From contig CAUGNZ010000046.1 in assembly GCA_959601045.1 (NCBI GenBank), positions 1 to 11,395 on the forward strand: a stretch of 11,395 bases of DNA, in the 5' to 3' direction. A model generated the notes under the pieces. The model did no database searches and was not told the DNA's origin. It was given only the letters and a program-made list of their open reading frames with translations. This document shows positions 1 through 6,589 of this stretch, in pieces (the stretch's first letter is position 1; every line of letters starts with the position of its first letter). The stretch comes from an uncultured Collinsella sp. GTDB taxonomy: Bacteria > Actinomycetota > Coriobacteriia > Coriobacteriales > Coriobacteriaceae. A program made the position numbers and the translations under genes.

Positions 1-1462
1 CAAAGCCATTGTCCATGTACTCGATGAGCTCGGCACGGAAGGGCAGCACGTCGGCGATCTCCAGGTCATCCAGGAAGCCCTCGTTGCCAGCGAACAGCGT
101 AACGATCTGCTCGCCAACCTCAAACGGCTTGTAACGCGGCTGCTTCAGGAGCTCGGTCATGCGAGCACCATGGGTCAGCTGCTTCTGAGTAGCCTCGTCG
201 AGGTCGGAGCCGAACTGCGTAAAGCCAGCGAGCTCCTGATAGGAAGCGAGGTCCAGACGGAGGTTGCCGGCGACCTGCTTCATGGCCTTGGTCTGCGCAT
301 CGCCACCGACGCGGGACACGGAGATGCCCACGTCGACTGCCGGGCGCTGACCCTGGAAGAAGAGCTCGGACTGCAGGTAGATCTGACCATCGGTAATGGA
401 AATGACGTTGGTCGGAATGTAGGCCGAGACGTCGCCGTCCTGGGTCTCGATGATCGGCAGTGCCGTCATGGAGCCGTAACCGTTCTTCTTGGACATCTTG
501 ACGGCACGCTCGAGCAGACGAGAGTGCAGGTAGAAGATGTCGCCAGGATAGGCCTCGCGTCCGGGCGGACGATGCAGCGTCAGCGACATCTGACGGTAGG
601 CCACAGCCTGCTTGGACAGGTCGTCGTAGATGACGAGCACGTGGCCGCCGGGGTTGGTCTCGCTGGCGGGCTTGCCGTCCTCGCCGTTGTACATGAAGAA
701 CTCGCCGATAGCGGCACCGGCCATAGGCGCGATGTACTGCATAGGGGCGGAATCGGCAGCGGTGGCCGAAACGATGATGGTGTAGTCGAGCGCACCGTGC
801 TGAGCGAGGGTCTCGCGGATGTTGGCAACCGTGGAGGCCTTCTGGCCGATGGCGACATAGATGCAGACCATGCCCTTGCCGCGCTGGTTGAGAATAGCGT
901 CGATGGCGATGGCGGTCTTACCGGTCTTACGGTCGCCGATGATGAGCTCACGCTGACCGCGGCCAATAGGCACCATGGAGTCGATAGCGAGCAGACCGGT
1001 CTGAACCGGCTCGCACACCGGGGTACGGTCGATGACGCCGGGGGCCTTGAACTCGATGGGGCGACGGTGCGTAGCGACGATGTCGCCTAGGCCGTCGATG
1101 GGCTGGCCGAGCGGATTGACGACGCGGCCGAGCATGGCGCGGCTCACGGGGATATCCATAATGCGGCCAGTGGTGCGGCACTCGTCGCCTTCCTTGATGG
1201 AGTCGACGGCACCGAACAGAACGGCGCCGACCTCGTCCCGGTCAAGGTTCTGGGCAAGGCCGAAGACGGTCTCACCGGTATCGGAGCTCTTGAACTCCAG
1301 AAGCTCGCCTGCCATGGCGCTCTTGAGGCCGGAGACGCGCGCGATGCCGTCGCCTACCTCGTCGACCGTTGAAACCTCATGCGTATCGACCGTCGCGGAG
1401 AGGCTCGTGAGCTGCTCCTGCAGTTTCTTGGCGATATCCTGGGCATTGAGGGTTTCGGACAT
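1..1462 (-). CDS. atpA: ATP synthase F1 subunit alpha (3' end cut by window edge)
   Basis: This is the non-catalytic nucleotide-binding subunit of the F1 head, forming the alpha3beta3 hexamer on the cytoplasmic side. The window holds 487 codons from the ATG at 1462; the C-terminus and stop lie beyond base 1, so perhaps 20-40 residues are missing. A Walker A loop, GDRKTGKT, lies at residues 176-183. The Walker B strand LVIYDD follows at 276-281, and the alpha-subunit arginine region SVSRVGG at 381-387. Relative to remembered Bacillus and E. coli alpha subunits, about 12 extra residues (EDGKPASETNPG, near 261-272) sit just before Walker B. The ATG overlaps the atpH stop as UAAUG, and a strong GGAGGT (1476-1471) lies 8 bases upstream, so translation is probably coupled. 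The absence of the downstream G, beta and epsilon genes is only the window edge. Confidence 0.98.
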   Translation of the reverse strand, partial: MSETLNAQDIAKKLQEQLTSLSATVDTHEVSTVDEVGDGIARVSGLKSAMAGELLEFKSSDTGETVFGLAQNLDRDEVGAVLFGAVDSIKEGDECRTTGRIMDIPVSRAMLGRVVNPLGQPIDGLGDIVATHRRPIEFKAPGVIDRTPVCEPVQTGLLAIDSMVPIGRGQRELIIGDRKTGKTAIAIDAILNQRGKGMVCIYVAIGQKASTVANIRETLAQHGALDYTIIVSATAADSAPMQYIAPMAGAAIGEFFMYNGEDGKPASETNPGGHVLVIYDDLSKQAVAYRQMSLTLHRPPGREAYPGDIFYLHSRLLERAVKMSKKNGYGSMTALPIIETQDGDVSAYIPTNVISITDGQIYLQSELFFQGQRPAVDVGISVSRVGGDAQTKAMKQVAGNLRLDLASYQELAGFTQFGSDLDEATQKQLTHGARMTELLKQPRYKPFEVGEQIVTLFAGNEGFLDDLEIADVLPFRAELIEYMDNGF

Positions 1463-1938
1463 TAGGCTTCACCTCCGTACGAATTAGCAGAGTTTGCGAG
1501 GGTCTCCTGCGCGATGCGCAGCTGCGTCTTGACGGAAATATCACGACGCTCGCCGCGGGCCTCGAGCACCAGGCCGCCCACGATAGACGGGTCGACCTGC
1601 TCGATAAGGAATACCTTGCGGCCGAAGTCCTGCTCGCATTTCTTAGTGATGGTTTGACGCAGCTCGTCGTCGAGCGGGATCGCCGTGGTGACGGTCACGC
1701 CCACTACATCCTCGTCTTCCTCGGCAACATACTTAAAGGCAGCTGCCACCTTGGGAAGAAGGTCGAGCTGGTCGCGCTTGGACATGGTGTCGAGCACGGC
1801 GATGATCTCGGGGCTGGCAGAAGCCAAGCGCTCGATCATCTCGAGGTCCTCGAACACATGGTTCTCGGCCTTAGCGGCTTCCAGAAGGGAGCGCGCGTAG
1901 GTCTCGAGCACCTTGTCCTGATAGCGGCTAGTCGGCAT
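1462..1938 (-). CDS. atpH: ATP synthase subunit delta (peripheral stalk, OSCP-like)
   Basis: Delta caps the F1 head and joins it to the b-subunit stalk. The 158-residue product starts with a helical N-terminal domain (YARSLLEAAKAEN near residues 14-26). It ends with the family's C-terminal signature around VDPSIVGGLVLEARG and DISVKTQLR (about residues 115-143). It is roughly 20 residues shorter than the usual 175-180, with both ends recognisable, so this looks like lineage-specific shortness and not truncation. The start at 1938 lies inside atpF, an 11-base overlap, with a modest AGGT 7 bases upstream. The stop overlaps the atpA start. Identification rests on the C-terminal motif plus position between b and alpha. 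Confidence 0.95.
   Translation of the reverse strand: MPTSRYQDKVLETYARSLLEAAKAENHVFEDLEMIERLASASPEIIAVLDTMSKRDQLDLLPKVAAAFKYVAEEDEDVVGVTVTTAIPLDDELRQTITKKCEQDFGRKVFLIEQVDPSIVGGLVLEARGERRDISVKTQLRIAQETLANSANSYGGEA
1471..1476 (-). promoter_or_regulatory. Shine-Dalgarno of atpA
   Basis: The minus strand reads GGAGGT inside the last codons of atpH, 8 bases before the atpA ATG at 1462. Together with the UAAUG stop-start overlap it fixes the atpA start. It also supports coupled translation, giving strong re-initiation for alpha, which is needed at three copies per enzyme against one delta. Confidence 0.85.
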
Positions 1939-2530
1939 TCAGGCTACCTGCTTCCTGGATGTAGCGCTCGATGAGCTTCTTCTGCTCGGTCTCGTCCTCG
2001 AGTGCCTCGCCCACGATCTTGGTGGCGACGGCAACGGACAGGTCGGCGATGGAGCTCGCGGCACCGGCGTAAATGGACTTGCGCTCGTCCTCGACGGTCG
2101 TATGGGCCTTGGCGATGATCTCCTCGGCCTCCTTGTGAGCAGCCTCGATGATACGGGCGCGCTCGGACTCGGCGTCCTTACGGGCCTCGAGAACGATGTC
2201 GGCAGCCTGACGACGGGCGTCGGTGACGATCGAGTCGGACTCAGCGCGCTTGGCGATAGCCTCCTGCTTGGTCTTCTCGGCCTCGTCGAGGCTCTCCTCG
2301 ATCTTCTTGCCGCGCTCCTCCATGGTTTTCATGATGCCCGGCAGGGCAACCTTGGCCAGCACGATCCAGATAATCAGGAAGGCGATAAGCGCCGGGATGA
2401 ACTCCGCCATCTTAGGGATGAGGATGTCCGCACCGGCAGCGCCGTCCTCGGCGAACGCGGAAACCGGCATGAGCAGCGCGGCCGCGGACGCGGAGAGTGC
2501 GATCGCGCTCTTCTGGGATGAAAGATTCAT
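1928..2530 (-). CDS. atpF: ATP synthase Fo subunit b with signal-peptide-like N-terminus
   Basis: Subunit b forms the membrane-anchored peripheral stalk. The 200-residue protein has two hydrophobic stretches. Residues 9-24, preceded by a Lys and followed by SAFA-ED (25-29), look like a signal peptide with cleavage after Ala27. Residues about 42-61 (AEFIPALIAFLIIWIVLAKV) are the canonical b anchor. A long charged coiled coil (about 66-165, KTMEERGKKIEESLDEAEK) and a delta-binding C-terminus follow. Most b subunits have only the second hydrophobic segment, with the N-terminus outside; a cleaved signal peptide would give that topology. The ATG at 2530 has GGAG 8 bases upstream, whereas the internal Met41 has no ribosome binding site, so the long form is preferred. 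It starts 15 bases after atpE and overlaps atpH by 11. Confidence 0.96.
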   Translation of the reverse strand: MNLSSQKSAIALSASAAALLMPVSAFAEDGAAGADILIPKMAEFIPALIAFLIIWIVLAKVALPGIMKTMEERGKKIEESLDEAEKTKQEAIAKRAESDSIVTDARRQAADIVLEARKDAESERARIIEAAHKEAEEIIAKAHTTVEDERKSIYAGAASSIADLSVAVATKIVGEALEDETEQKKLIERYIQEAGSLNAD

Positions 2531-2545
2531 ACTTGACGCTCCGTG

Positions 2546-2740
2546 CTATTTAACGATCAGCGCGACAACGAAGCCGATCAGAGCCAGAGCCTCGCCGAAG
2601 GCGGAGCCCATGATGAAGACGGTGAACACGCGGCCCTGGACCTCAGGCTGACGGGCCATAGCACCCGTAGCACCCAGAGCAGACAGGCCGATAGCAAGAC
2701 CAGCGCCGATAACACCGAGACCGTAACCGATAACTCCCAC
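2546..2740 (-). CDS. atpE: ATP synthase Fo subunit c (rotor ring), proton type
   Basis: Subunit c forms the rotating ring in the membrane. The product is a 64-residue two-helix hairpin: glycine-rich helix 1 (residues 3-24), polar loop with ARQPE (29-33), then helix 2 with the ion-binding carboxylate Glu50 in FGEALAL. Aligning loop Arg30 to Arg45 of the sodium-type Ilyobacter tartaricus ring puts Ile17 where the sodium enzyme has Gln32, and Ala51 where it has Ser66. The sodium-coordinating set is therefore missing and a proton-driven enzyme is inferred. The start is GTG at 2740, with AAAGGAGGA ending 3 bases before it. An in-frame TAA upstream rules out a longer form. It is at the short end for the family (usually 70 or more). 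Confidence 0.96.
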   Translation of the reverse strand: MGVIGYGLGVIGAGLAIGLSALGATGAMARQPEVQGRVFTVFIMGSAFGEALALIGFVVALIVK

Positions 2741-2743
2741 GAT

Positions 2744-2752
2744 TCCTCCTTT
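2744..2752 (-). promoter_or_regulatory. Strong Shine-Dalgarno of atpE
   Basis: The minus strand reads AAAGGAGGA just before the GTG start of atpE. It is among the best ribosome binding sites in the window, which fits the need for about ten c subunits per enzyme. The preceding atpB-atpE gap of 124 bases (2741-2864) holds only a weak 6-bp hairpin (2837-2852) directly after the atpB stop, and no convincing promoter. Confidence 0.75.
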
Positions 2753-2864
2753 GTCGTGCGTGTCTTATTTCACGCAGGATAACCTTTTTATAACTGCCGG
2801 GCTCCATGGGTACGGGCACCGGCGGTTTAACGAATTGCCTTACCTTTAAGGCGCGAACGGAAGA

Positions 2865-3668
2865 CTACTCCTCCTCTGCGACCTCCTCCGCCTCGGAGAC
2901 ATACACGGCGGTAAGGACCGTGAAGACGTAAGCCTGGATAGCGCCGACCACAAGCTCGATCGCATAGATCAGGATGAGGATGGCAAGCCAGGCCAGCGAA
3001 GGCAGGGCGCCGACGGCGTGCGCCGCGGAAACCTGCTGAAGCAGCGGCTGCATGAACATGCTCGCCATGATGGCGAACGAGCCCATGACCACGTGTCCTG
3101 CGAACATGTTGCAGAACAGACGGACGGCGAGCGTGATGAGGCGCAGGAAGGTCGAGAAAAGCTCGACGACCCACACGAGCACGTTCATCGGGAAGCTCAC
3201 GCCCTGCGGGGCGAGGCTCTTGATGTAGCCGATCACGCCGTGAGCCTTGCATCCGTAGTAGATGAAGTACACGAAGGCGAAAATGGCGAGTGCGGCGGTG
3301 GAACCGATTGCGCCGGTGCCGGGCTTCATTCCCGGGATCAGGCCGATCATGTTATTGATCAGGATGAACAGGAAAAGCGAGCACAGGAACGGGAAGTGCT
3401 TCTTCCAGTTCTCACCCACGACGCCCTTGCCGATATCGTTCTCGACGTACTCGATGATGTACTCGAAACCGTTGACGAAGAAGCCCTTGGGAACCAGGGT
3501 CTGCTTCTTCTTGAACACGGCCAGGACGATCAGGAGCACGATCGTGGAGACGATCAGCCAAAACGAGTACTGCGTGATGCCGCAGCTCAGATCGCCCACG
3601 ACAGGGGTGGAGCTGAACTCGCTGACCAGATGATTAATCTCATCAGGCAGCTTTTCAAAAATTTCCAC
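2865..3668 (-). CDS. atpB: ATP synthase Fo subunit a (proton channel)
   Basis: Subunit a supplies the two half-channels that load and unload protons on the c ring. The 267-residue protein has five to six membrane helices. It contains the signature LRLITLAVRLFCNMFAGH (175-192), whose Arg183 corresponds to the essential E. coli Arg210. It also contains ELVVGAIQAYVFTVL (238-252), with Glu238 and Gln245 in the final helix. An early helix spans about 36-52, and NNMIGLIPG (105-113) is the usual family motif. The C-terminus is strongly acidic (SEAEEVAEEE). Translation starts at GTG 3668, with AAAGG about 9 bases upstream; atpI ends only 3 bases before. Length and motifs agree with bacterial a subunits. 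Confidence 0.97.
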   Translation of the reverse strand: MEIFEKLPDEINHLVSEFSSTPVVGDLSCGITQYSFWLIVSTIVLLIVLAVFKKKQTLVPKGFFVNGFEYIIEYVENDIGKGVVGENWKKHFPFLCSLFLFILINNMIGLIPGMKPGTGAIGSTAALAIFAFVYFIYYGCKAHGVIGYIKSLAPQGVSFPMNVLVWVVELFSTFLRLITLAVRLFCNMFAGHVVMGSFAIMASMFMQPLLQQVSAAHAVGALPSLAWLAILILIYAIELVVGAIQAYVFTVLTAVYVSEAEEVAEEE

Positions 3669-3671
3669 GAC

Positions 3672-3983
3672 TTACCTTTCGACCTCATGAGGATCTCGCA
3701 GCGCCTTGGCGACACGAACCGCGCAGGCAGCCATAAAGGCCACGAAGCCGATCGCCTCGCCCAGGAGGAACATGCGAAATGCCTCTCCGAACAACACAAA
3801 CACAACCAAGGTAAAGACGAGCAGGGCGATTGCCGAGACCGCCAGACTCACCATACCCTTGAGCATGTCCGCATTCTGTTTATCGTCAAGAACCGGCTTG
3901 AGCGTAAAGACAAAGGGAAGGAAGGCAATTGCGCCCGCGATGGCGCCTGCAACGATAGCGAGCAGATCGGCTATCTGAAACAC
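3672..3983 (-). CDS. atpI: AtpI-like membrane protein at head of atp operon
   Basis: This is a small hydrophobic protein encoded immediately before atpB, where atpI/uncI homologues sit; family members are linked to c-ring assembly. From this start it has about 103 residues with three or four hydrophobic segments (around 3-25, 43-63 and 69-90) and a basic C-terminus (RVAKALRDPHEVER). The start is uncertain. The GTG at 3983 has GAGG 6 bases upstream. A GTG at 3995 has AAGGA only 2-3 bases away. A TTG at 4058 would give 128 residues, but it has no ribosome binding site and lies between the proposed -35 and -10 of the operon promoter. The sequence itself is weakly conserved, so the name rests mainly on position and membrane pattern. 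Confidence 0.8.
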   Translation of the reverse strand: MFQIADLLAIVAGAIAGAIAFLPFVFTLKPVLDDKQNADMLKGMVSLAVSAIALLVFTLVVFVLFGEAFRMFLLGEAIGFVAFMAACAVRVAKALRDPHEVER

Positions 3984-4044
3984 TGGCGTCCTCACTTTCC
4001 TTTTTAACGCCTCACAGAACAGTTCCCGCCAAACATTGGTGAAT

Positions 4045-4072
4045 ATTGTACGAGCCAATCGCTAAAGTACAA
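4045..4072 (-). promoter_or_regulatory. Candidate promoter of the atp operon
   Basis: On the minus strand a -10 hexamer TACAAT (4050-4045, 5 of 6 to consensus) lies 16 bases after TTGTAC (4072-4067, 3 of 6, keeping the TTG). It is the best sigma70-like pair in the upp-atpI gap. Transcription would begin near 4038, giving a leader of about 55 bases before the preferred atpI start. The stretch 4073-4187 upstream shows only an isolated CCCTGCAGGG palindrome (4158-4167). Confidence 0.5.
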
Positions 4073-4187
4073 CCGAAAAAGCATCGGTTAATACGCACCT
4101 GTTCGTTTTCTTAAGACCTTCTTTATGCCGCAGGTACGGTAATACGTTTTTCTCGAACCCTGCAGGGCAAAACGTCCGTTAACAGGA

Positions 4188-4222
4188 GTGCGCGCGGTCG
4201 CCTTTTGTTCGTCCGCGCGCAC
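4188..4222 (-). terminator. Candidate rho-independent terminator after upp
   Basis: A perfect 10-bp GC-rich stem, GTGCGCGCGG (4188-4197) with CCGCGCGCAC (4213-4222), has a 15-base loop and begins 41 bases past the upp stop. The minus-strand sequence after it has only a scattered U tract (TCCTGTTAACGGACGTTTT), so termination may be partial. It separates upp from the atp promoter. Confidence 0.55.
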
Positions 4223-4263
4223 CGTTTCTTCGTATTTGCAGCCGCGGCCGTTTAGCCCAGCGA

Positions 4264-4911
4264 CTAGAGCGTGCCGTAGATGCGGTCGCCGGCGTCGCCC
4301 AGGCCGGGAACGATGTAGGCGGCCTCGTTGAGATGGTCATCGATGGCGCACGTATAAATATGTACGTCAGGATCCTTCTCGGTCAGCGACTTGAGGCCCT
4401 CGGGCGCGGCGACGATGCACAGCATGCGGATGTCCTTGACACCGCGCTCGCGCAGGTAGCTGATAGCCATCTCGGCCGAACCGCCCGTGGCGAGCATGGG
4501 GTCGACAACCAGGCAGATACGCTGGTCGATATCCTTGGGCATCTTGCAGTAATACTCATGCGGCTCGTGGGTGACCTCGTCGCGCTCCATACCGATGTGG
4601 CCCACGCGAGCGGAGGGCACCAGGTCGAGGATGCCGTCGACCATGCCAAGGCCCGCACGCAGGATGGGCACGATGGCGAGTTTCTTGCCGGCAAGCTGTT
4701 TGAACGTGGCGGTAGTGATGGGGGTCTCGACCTCGACGTCTTCCATAGGCAGGTCGCGCATGGCCTCGTAGCCGTCAAAGAGCGCAAGCTCGCGCACGAG
4801 CTGGCGGAACTGGTTGGTGCCGGTGTTTTTATCGCGCAGGATCGACAGCTTGTGCTGAACGAGCGGGTGATCGACAAGCGTCACACGGGACGCATCATAG
4901 GTGACGGTCAT
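4264..4911 (-). CDS. upp: Uracil phosphoribosyltransferase
   Basis: Upp converts uracil plus PRPP to UMP and pyrophosphate in pyrimidine salvage, in the cytoplasm. The 215-residue product carries the PRPP-binding loop VVDPMLATGGSA (135-146), the flexible-loop region RAGLGMVDG (85-93), and the uracil-binding C-terminal segment YIVPGLGDAGDRIYG (199-213). Length and motifs are standard (E. coli 208). The open frame extends back to 4971, but the start is placed at ATG 4911: family members begin near MTVTYDASRV, and AAGGGG (4927-4922) lies 10 bases upstream. It follows glpK by 123 bases and precedes the atp operon, the same upp-atp adjacency known in Bacillus subtilis. Confidence 0.97.
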   Translation of the reverse strand: MTVTYDASRVTLVDHPLVQHKLSILRDKNTGTNQFRQLVRELALFDGYEAMRDLPMEDVEVETPITTATFKQLAGKKLAIVPILRAGLGMVDGILDLVPSARVGHIGMERDEVTHEPHEYYCKMPKDIDQRICLVVDPMLATGGSAEMAISYLRERGVKDIRMLCIVAAPEGLKSLTEKDPDVHIYTCAIDDHLNEAAYIVPGLGDAGDRIYGTL

Positions 4912-4930
4912 GGGTTGATTGCCCCTTTCG

Positions 4931-4961
4931 TTGCGGCCGCAAAACGGCCTTGCTGACAAGG
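4931..4961 (-). promoter_or_regulatory. Structured upp leader with overlapping hairpins
   Basis: In the 123-base glpK-upp gap the minus strand can form CCTTG-TCAG-CAAGG (4961-4948) or GGCCG-TTTTG-CGGCC (4949-4935). They share two bases, so they compete. A perfect 12-bp palindrome TTGCGGCCGCAA (4931-4942) overlaps the second and abuts the ribosome binding site region. A regulatory role is only a guess; no known riboswitch or PyrR-site consensus was recognised. Confidence 0.3.
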
Positions 4962-5034
4962 CGCGCAGCAATGTTGCCGCCGCACGCCATGCATTAGTTT
5001 AGCGGTTTGTTGTATCGAGCAGCCCATCGCAGCC

Positions 5035-6576
5035 CTACTGTGCGGTACTGAGCGAGCGCCTGACTGCATCACACCAGCCCGCAAGGTTTTGTTCGCGGCG
5101 CTCGGCGGACATGTGGGGAAGGAAGGTCCTAACGATCTGGGCATTTTGCTCCAGCTCTTCCAGGTCTTCCCAATAGCCGACGGCAAGACCCGCCAAGTAC
5201 GCGGCACCGATTGCCGTGGTCTCCACCGTCTCGCATTGCAGCACGGGGATATCCAGCAGGTCGGCCTGGAATTGCATGATGAACTCGTTGCGCGAGGCAC
5301 CGCCATCGACAGACAGGCGCTCGATCGAAAGCCCCACGTCCTGCTCCATGGCGCGCAGCACGTCGTAGCTCTGATATGCCATGGATTCGCAGGCGGCACG
5401 TACGATGGTCGCACGGCTCGAGGCGCCGGTCAGACCGCACACGATACCGCGGGCATGCGGGTCCCACCAGGGAGCGCCCAGACCCGCAAAGGCGGGAACG
5501 AAGTAGCAGCCCTCGTTGTCGCTAATCGAAGCGGCGAGTTGTGCCGACTCGCTCACGCTCGAGATGATGCCCATGTTGTTGCGAAGCCAGTTCATGGTGG
5601 AACCGGCAGCAAAGATGGAGCCCTCGAGCGCATAGCTGATCTTCCCGTTCGCAGCGATACCGATGGTGGAGACCAGACCGTTCTTGGATTCGACGATCTC
5701 GTCGCCGGTGTTCATGAGCATAAAGCAGCCCGTGCCATAGGTGTTTTTGGTCTGGCCGGGATGGAAGCAGCAGTGACCGAACAGCGACGCCTGCTGGTCG
5801 CCCGCCACACCCATGATGGGCGGCATGTTGGTCATGATGTCGCTCGCGACGCGGCCGTAGTCGCCCGAGCTCCAGCGAACCTCGGGCATCATGGAACGTG
5901 GAACGTCAAAGAGCGCCAGCAGGTCGTCGTCCCAATCGAGCGTATGGATATTAAAGAGTGCCGTGCGGCTGGCATTGGTGTAGTCGGTGGCAAAGACCTG
6001 GCCGCCGGTGAGGTTGTAGATGAGCCAGGTGTCGATGGTGCCAAACATGAGGTCGCCCGCCGCCGCGCTCTCGCGTGCGCCGTCGACGTTGTCGAGAATC
6101 CACTGTACCTTGGAGGCCGAGAAATACGGGTCGAGCGTGAGTCCCGTGCGGGAGCGCACCAGCTCCTCGCAACCCTGTTCAACCAACGCGTCGATTGCCG
6201 GCGCGGTACGGCGGCACTGCCACACGATGGCGTTATAGATCGGCTGACCGCTCACGCGGTCCCAGACCACCGTGGTCTCGCGCTGGTTGGAGATGCCGAT
6301 GGCGGCAATGCGGTCGGAGTGGATACCGCTCTTAAACTGGACTTCCATCATGACGGCGATCTGGCTGGCAAGGACCGCCATGGGGTCTTGCTCCACCCAA
6401 CCGGGACGCGGAAAACTGGTTTTGACGCTGCGACGTGCCTGCGCGACGATGCATCCGTACTCGTCGACGATGGTCGCAAGTACCGAGGTGGTGCCGCAGT
6501 CGAGCGCCATGATGTAGGAACCGCCAAAGTTAAACGAGGCATCTTCCATGCCCAGGCTGCCCAGATTCAACGACAT
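5035..6576 (-). CDS. glpK: Glycerol kinase
   Basis: GlpK phosphorylates glycerol with ATP to sn-glycerol 3-phosphate for catabolism and lipid synthesis. The 513-residue FGGY-family enzyme is near full length (E. coli 502). The ATP-site motif DCGTTS lies at 26-31 and PGWVEQDP at 58-65. Glycerol-contact positions are NQRET (97-101), Trp119 in IVWQCRR, Tyr151 in LDPYFS, and Asp260 in AGDQQ. NTYGTGCFMLMNTG (278-291) and GLGAPWWDP follow. ATG 6576 has AAAGGTG 6 bases upstream; it leaves about 20 extra N-terminal residues before the usual YIMALD start, and Met10 is an alternative. The Enterococcus-type loop with the HPr-phosphorylated histidine is absent (GRVASDIMTNMPP at 241-253). No glpF or glpD is present. 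It begins 13 bases after the tsaC-type gene, so the two are probably co-transcribed. Confidence 0.97.
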   Translation of the reverse strand: MSLNLGSLGMEDASFNFGGSYIMALDCGTTSVLATIVDEYGCIVAQARRSVKTSFPRPGWVEQDPMAVLASQIAVMMEVQFKSGIHSDRIAAIGISNQRETTVVWDRVSGQPIYNAIVWQCRRTAPAIDALVEQGCEELVRSRTGLTLDPYFSASKVQWILDNVDGARESAAAGDLMFGTIDTWLIYNLTGGQVFATDYTNASRTALFNIHTLDWDDDLLALFDVPRSMMPEVRWSSGDYGRVASDIMTNMPPIMGVAGDQQASLFGHCCFHPGQTKNTYGTGCFMLMNTGDEIVESKNGLVSTIGIAANGKISYALEGSIFAAGSTMNWLRNNMGIISSVSESAQLAASISDNEGCYFVPAFAGLGAPWWDPHARGIVCGLTGASSRATIVRAACESMAYQSYDVLRAMEQDVGLSIERLSVDGGASRNEFIMQFQADLLDIPVLQCETVETTAIGAAYLAGLAVGYWEDLEELEQNAQIVRTFLPHMSAERREQNLAGWCDAVRRSLSTAQ

Positions 6577-6589
6577 CGCTTACACCTTT

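Noticed and set aside
170..1090. Plus-strand open frame of 306 codons
   Set aside because: It is antisense to atpA, has shadow composition rich in Gly, Asp, Leu and Val, and no domain.
2546..2740. Sodium-driven ATP synthase
   Set aside because: Subunit c lacks the glutamine in helix 1 and the serine/threonine after the key glutamate that sodium-type rings need.
2741..2864. Internal promoter before atpE (TATAAA near 2790)
   Set aside because: There is no acceptable -35 at 16-18 bases, and the gap is explained by a leader with a strong ribosome binding site inside the operon.
3018..4007. Plus-strand open frame of 329 codons
   Set aside because: It is antisense to atpB and atpI; the His/Asp/Glu-rich composition mirrors hydrophobic codons on the other strand.
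3672..4058. TTG start of atpI giving 128 residues
   Set aside because: It has no ribosome binding site and lies inside the proposed promoter spacer; GTG 3983 with GAGG is better, though not certain.
4264..4971. Longer start for upp at 4971
   Set aside because: The extra 20 residues are unlike the family and lie in the hairpin-rich leader; ATG 4911 fits the known N-terminus.
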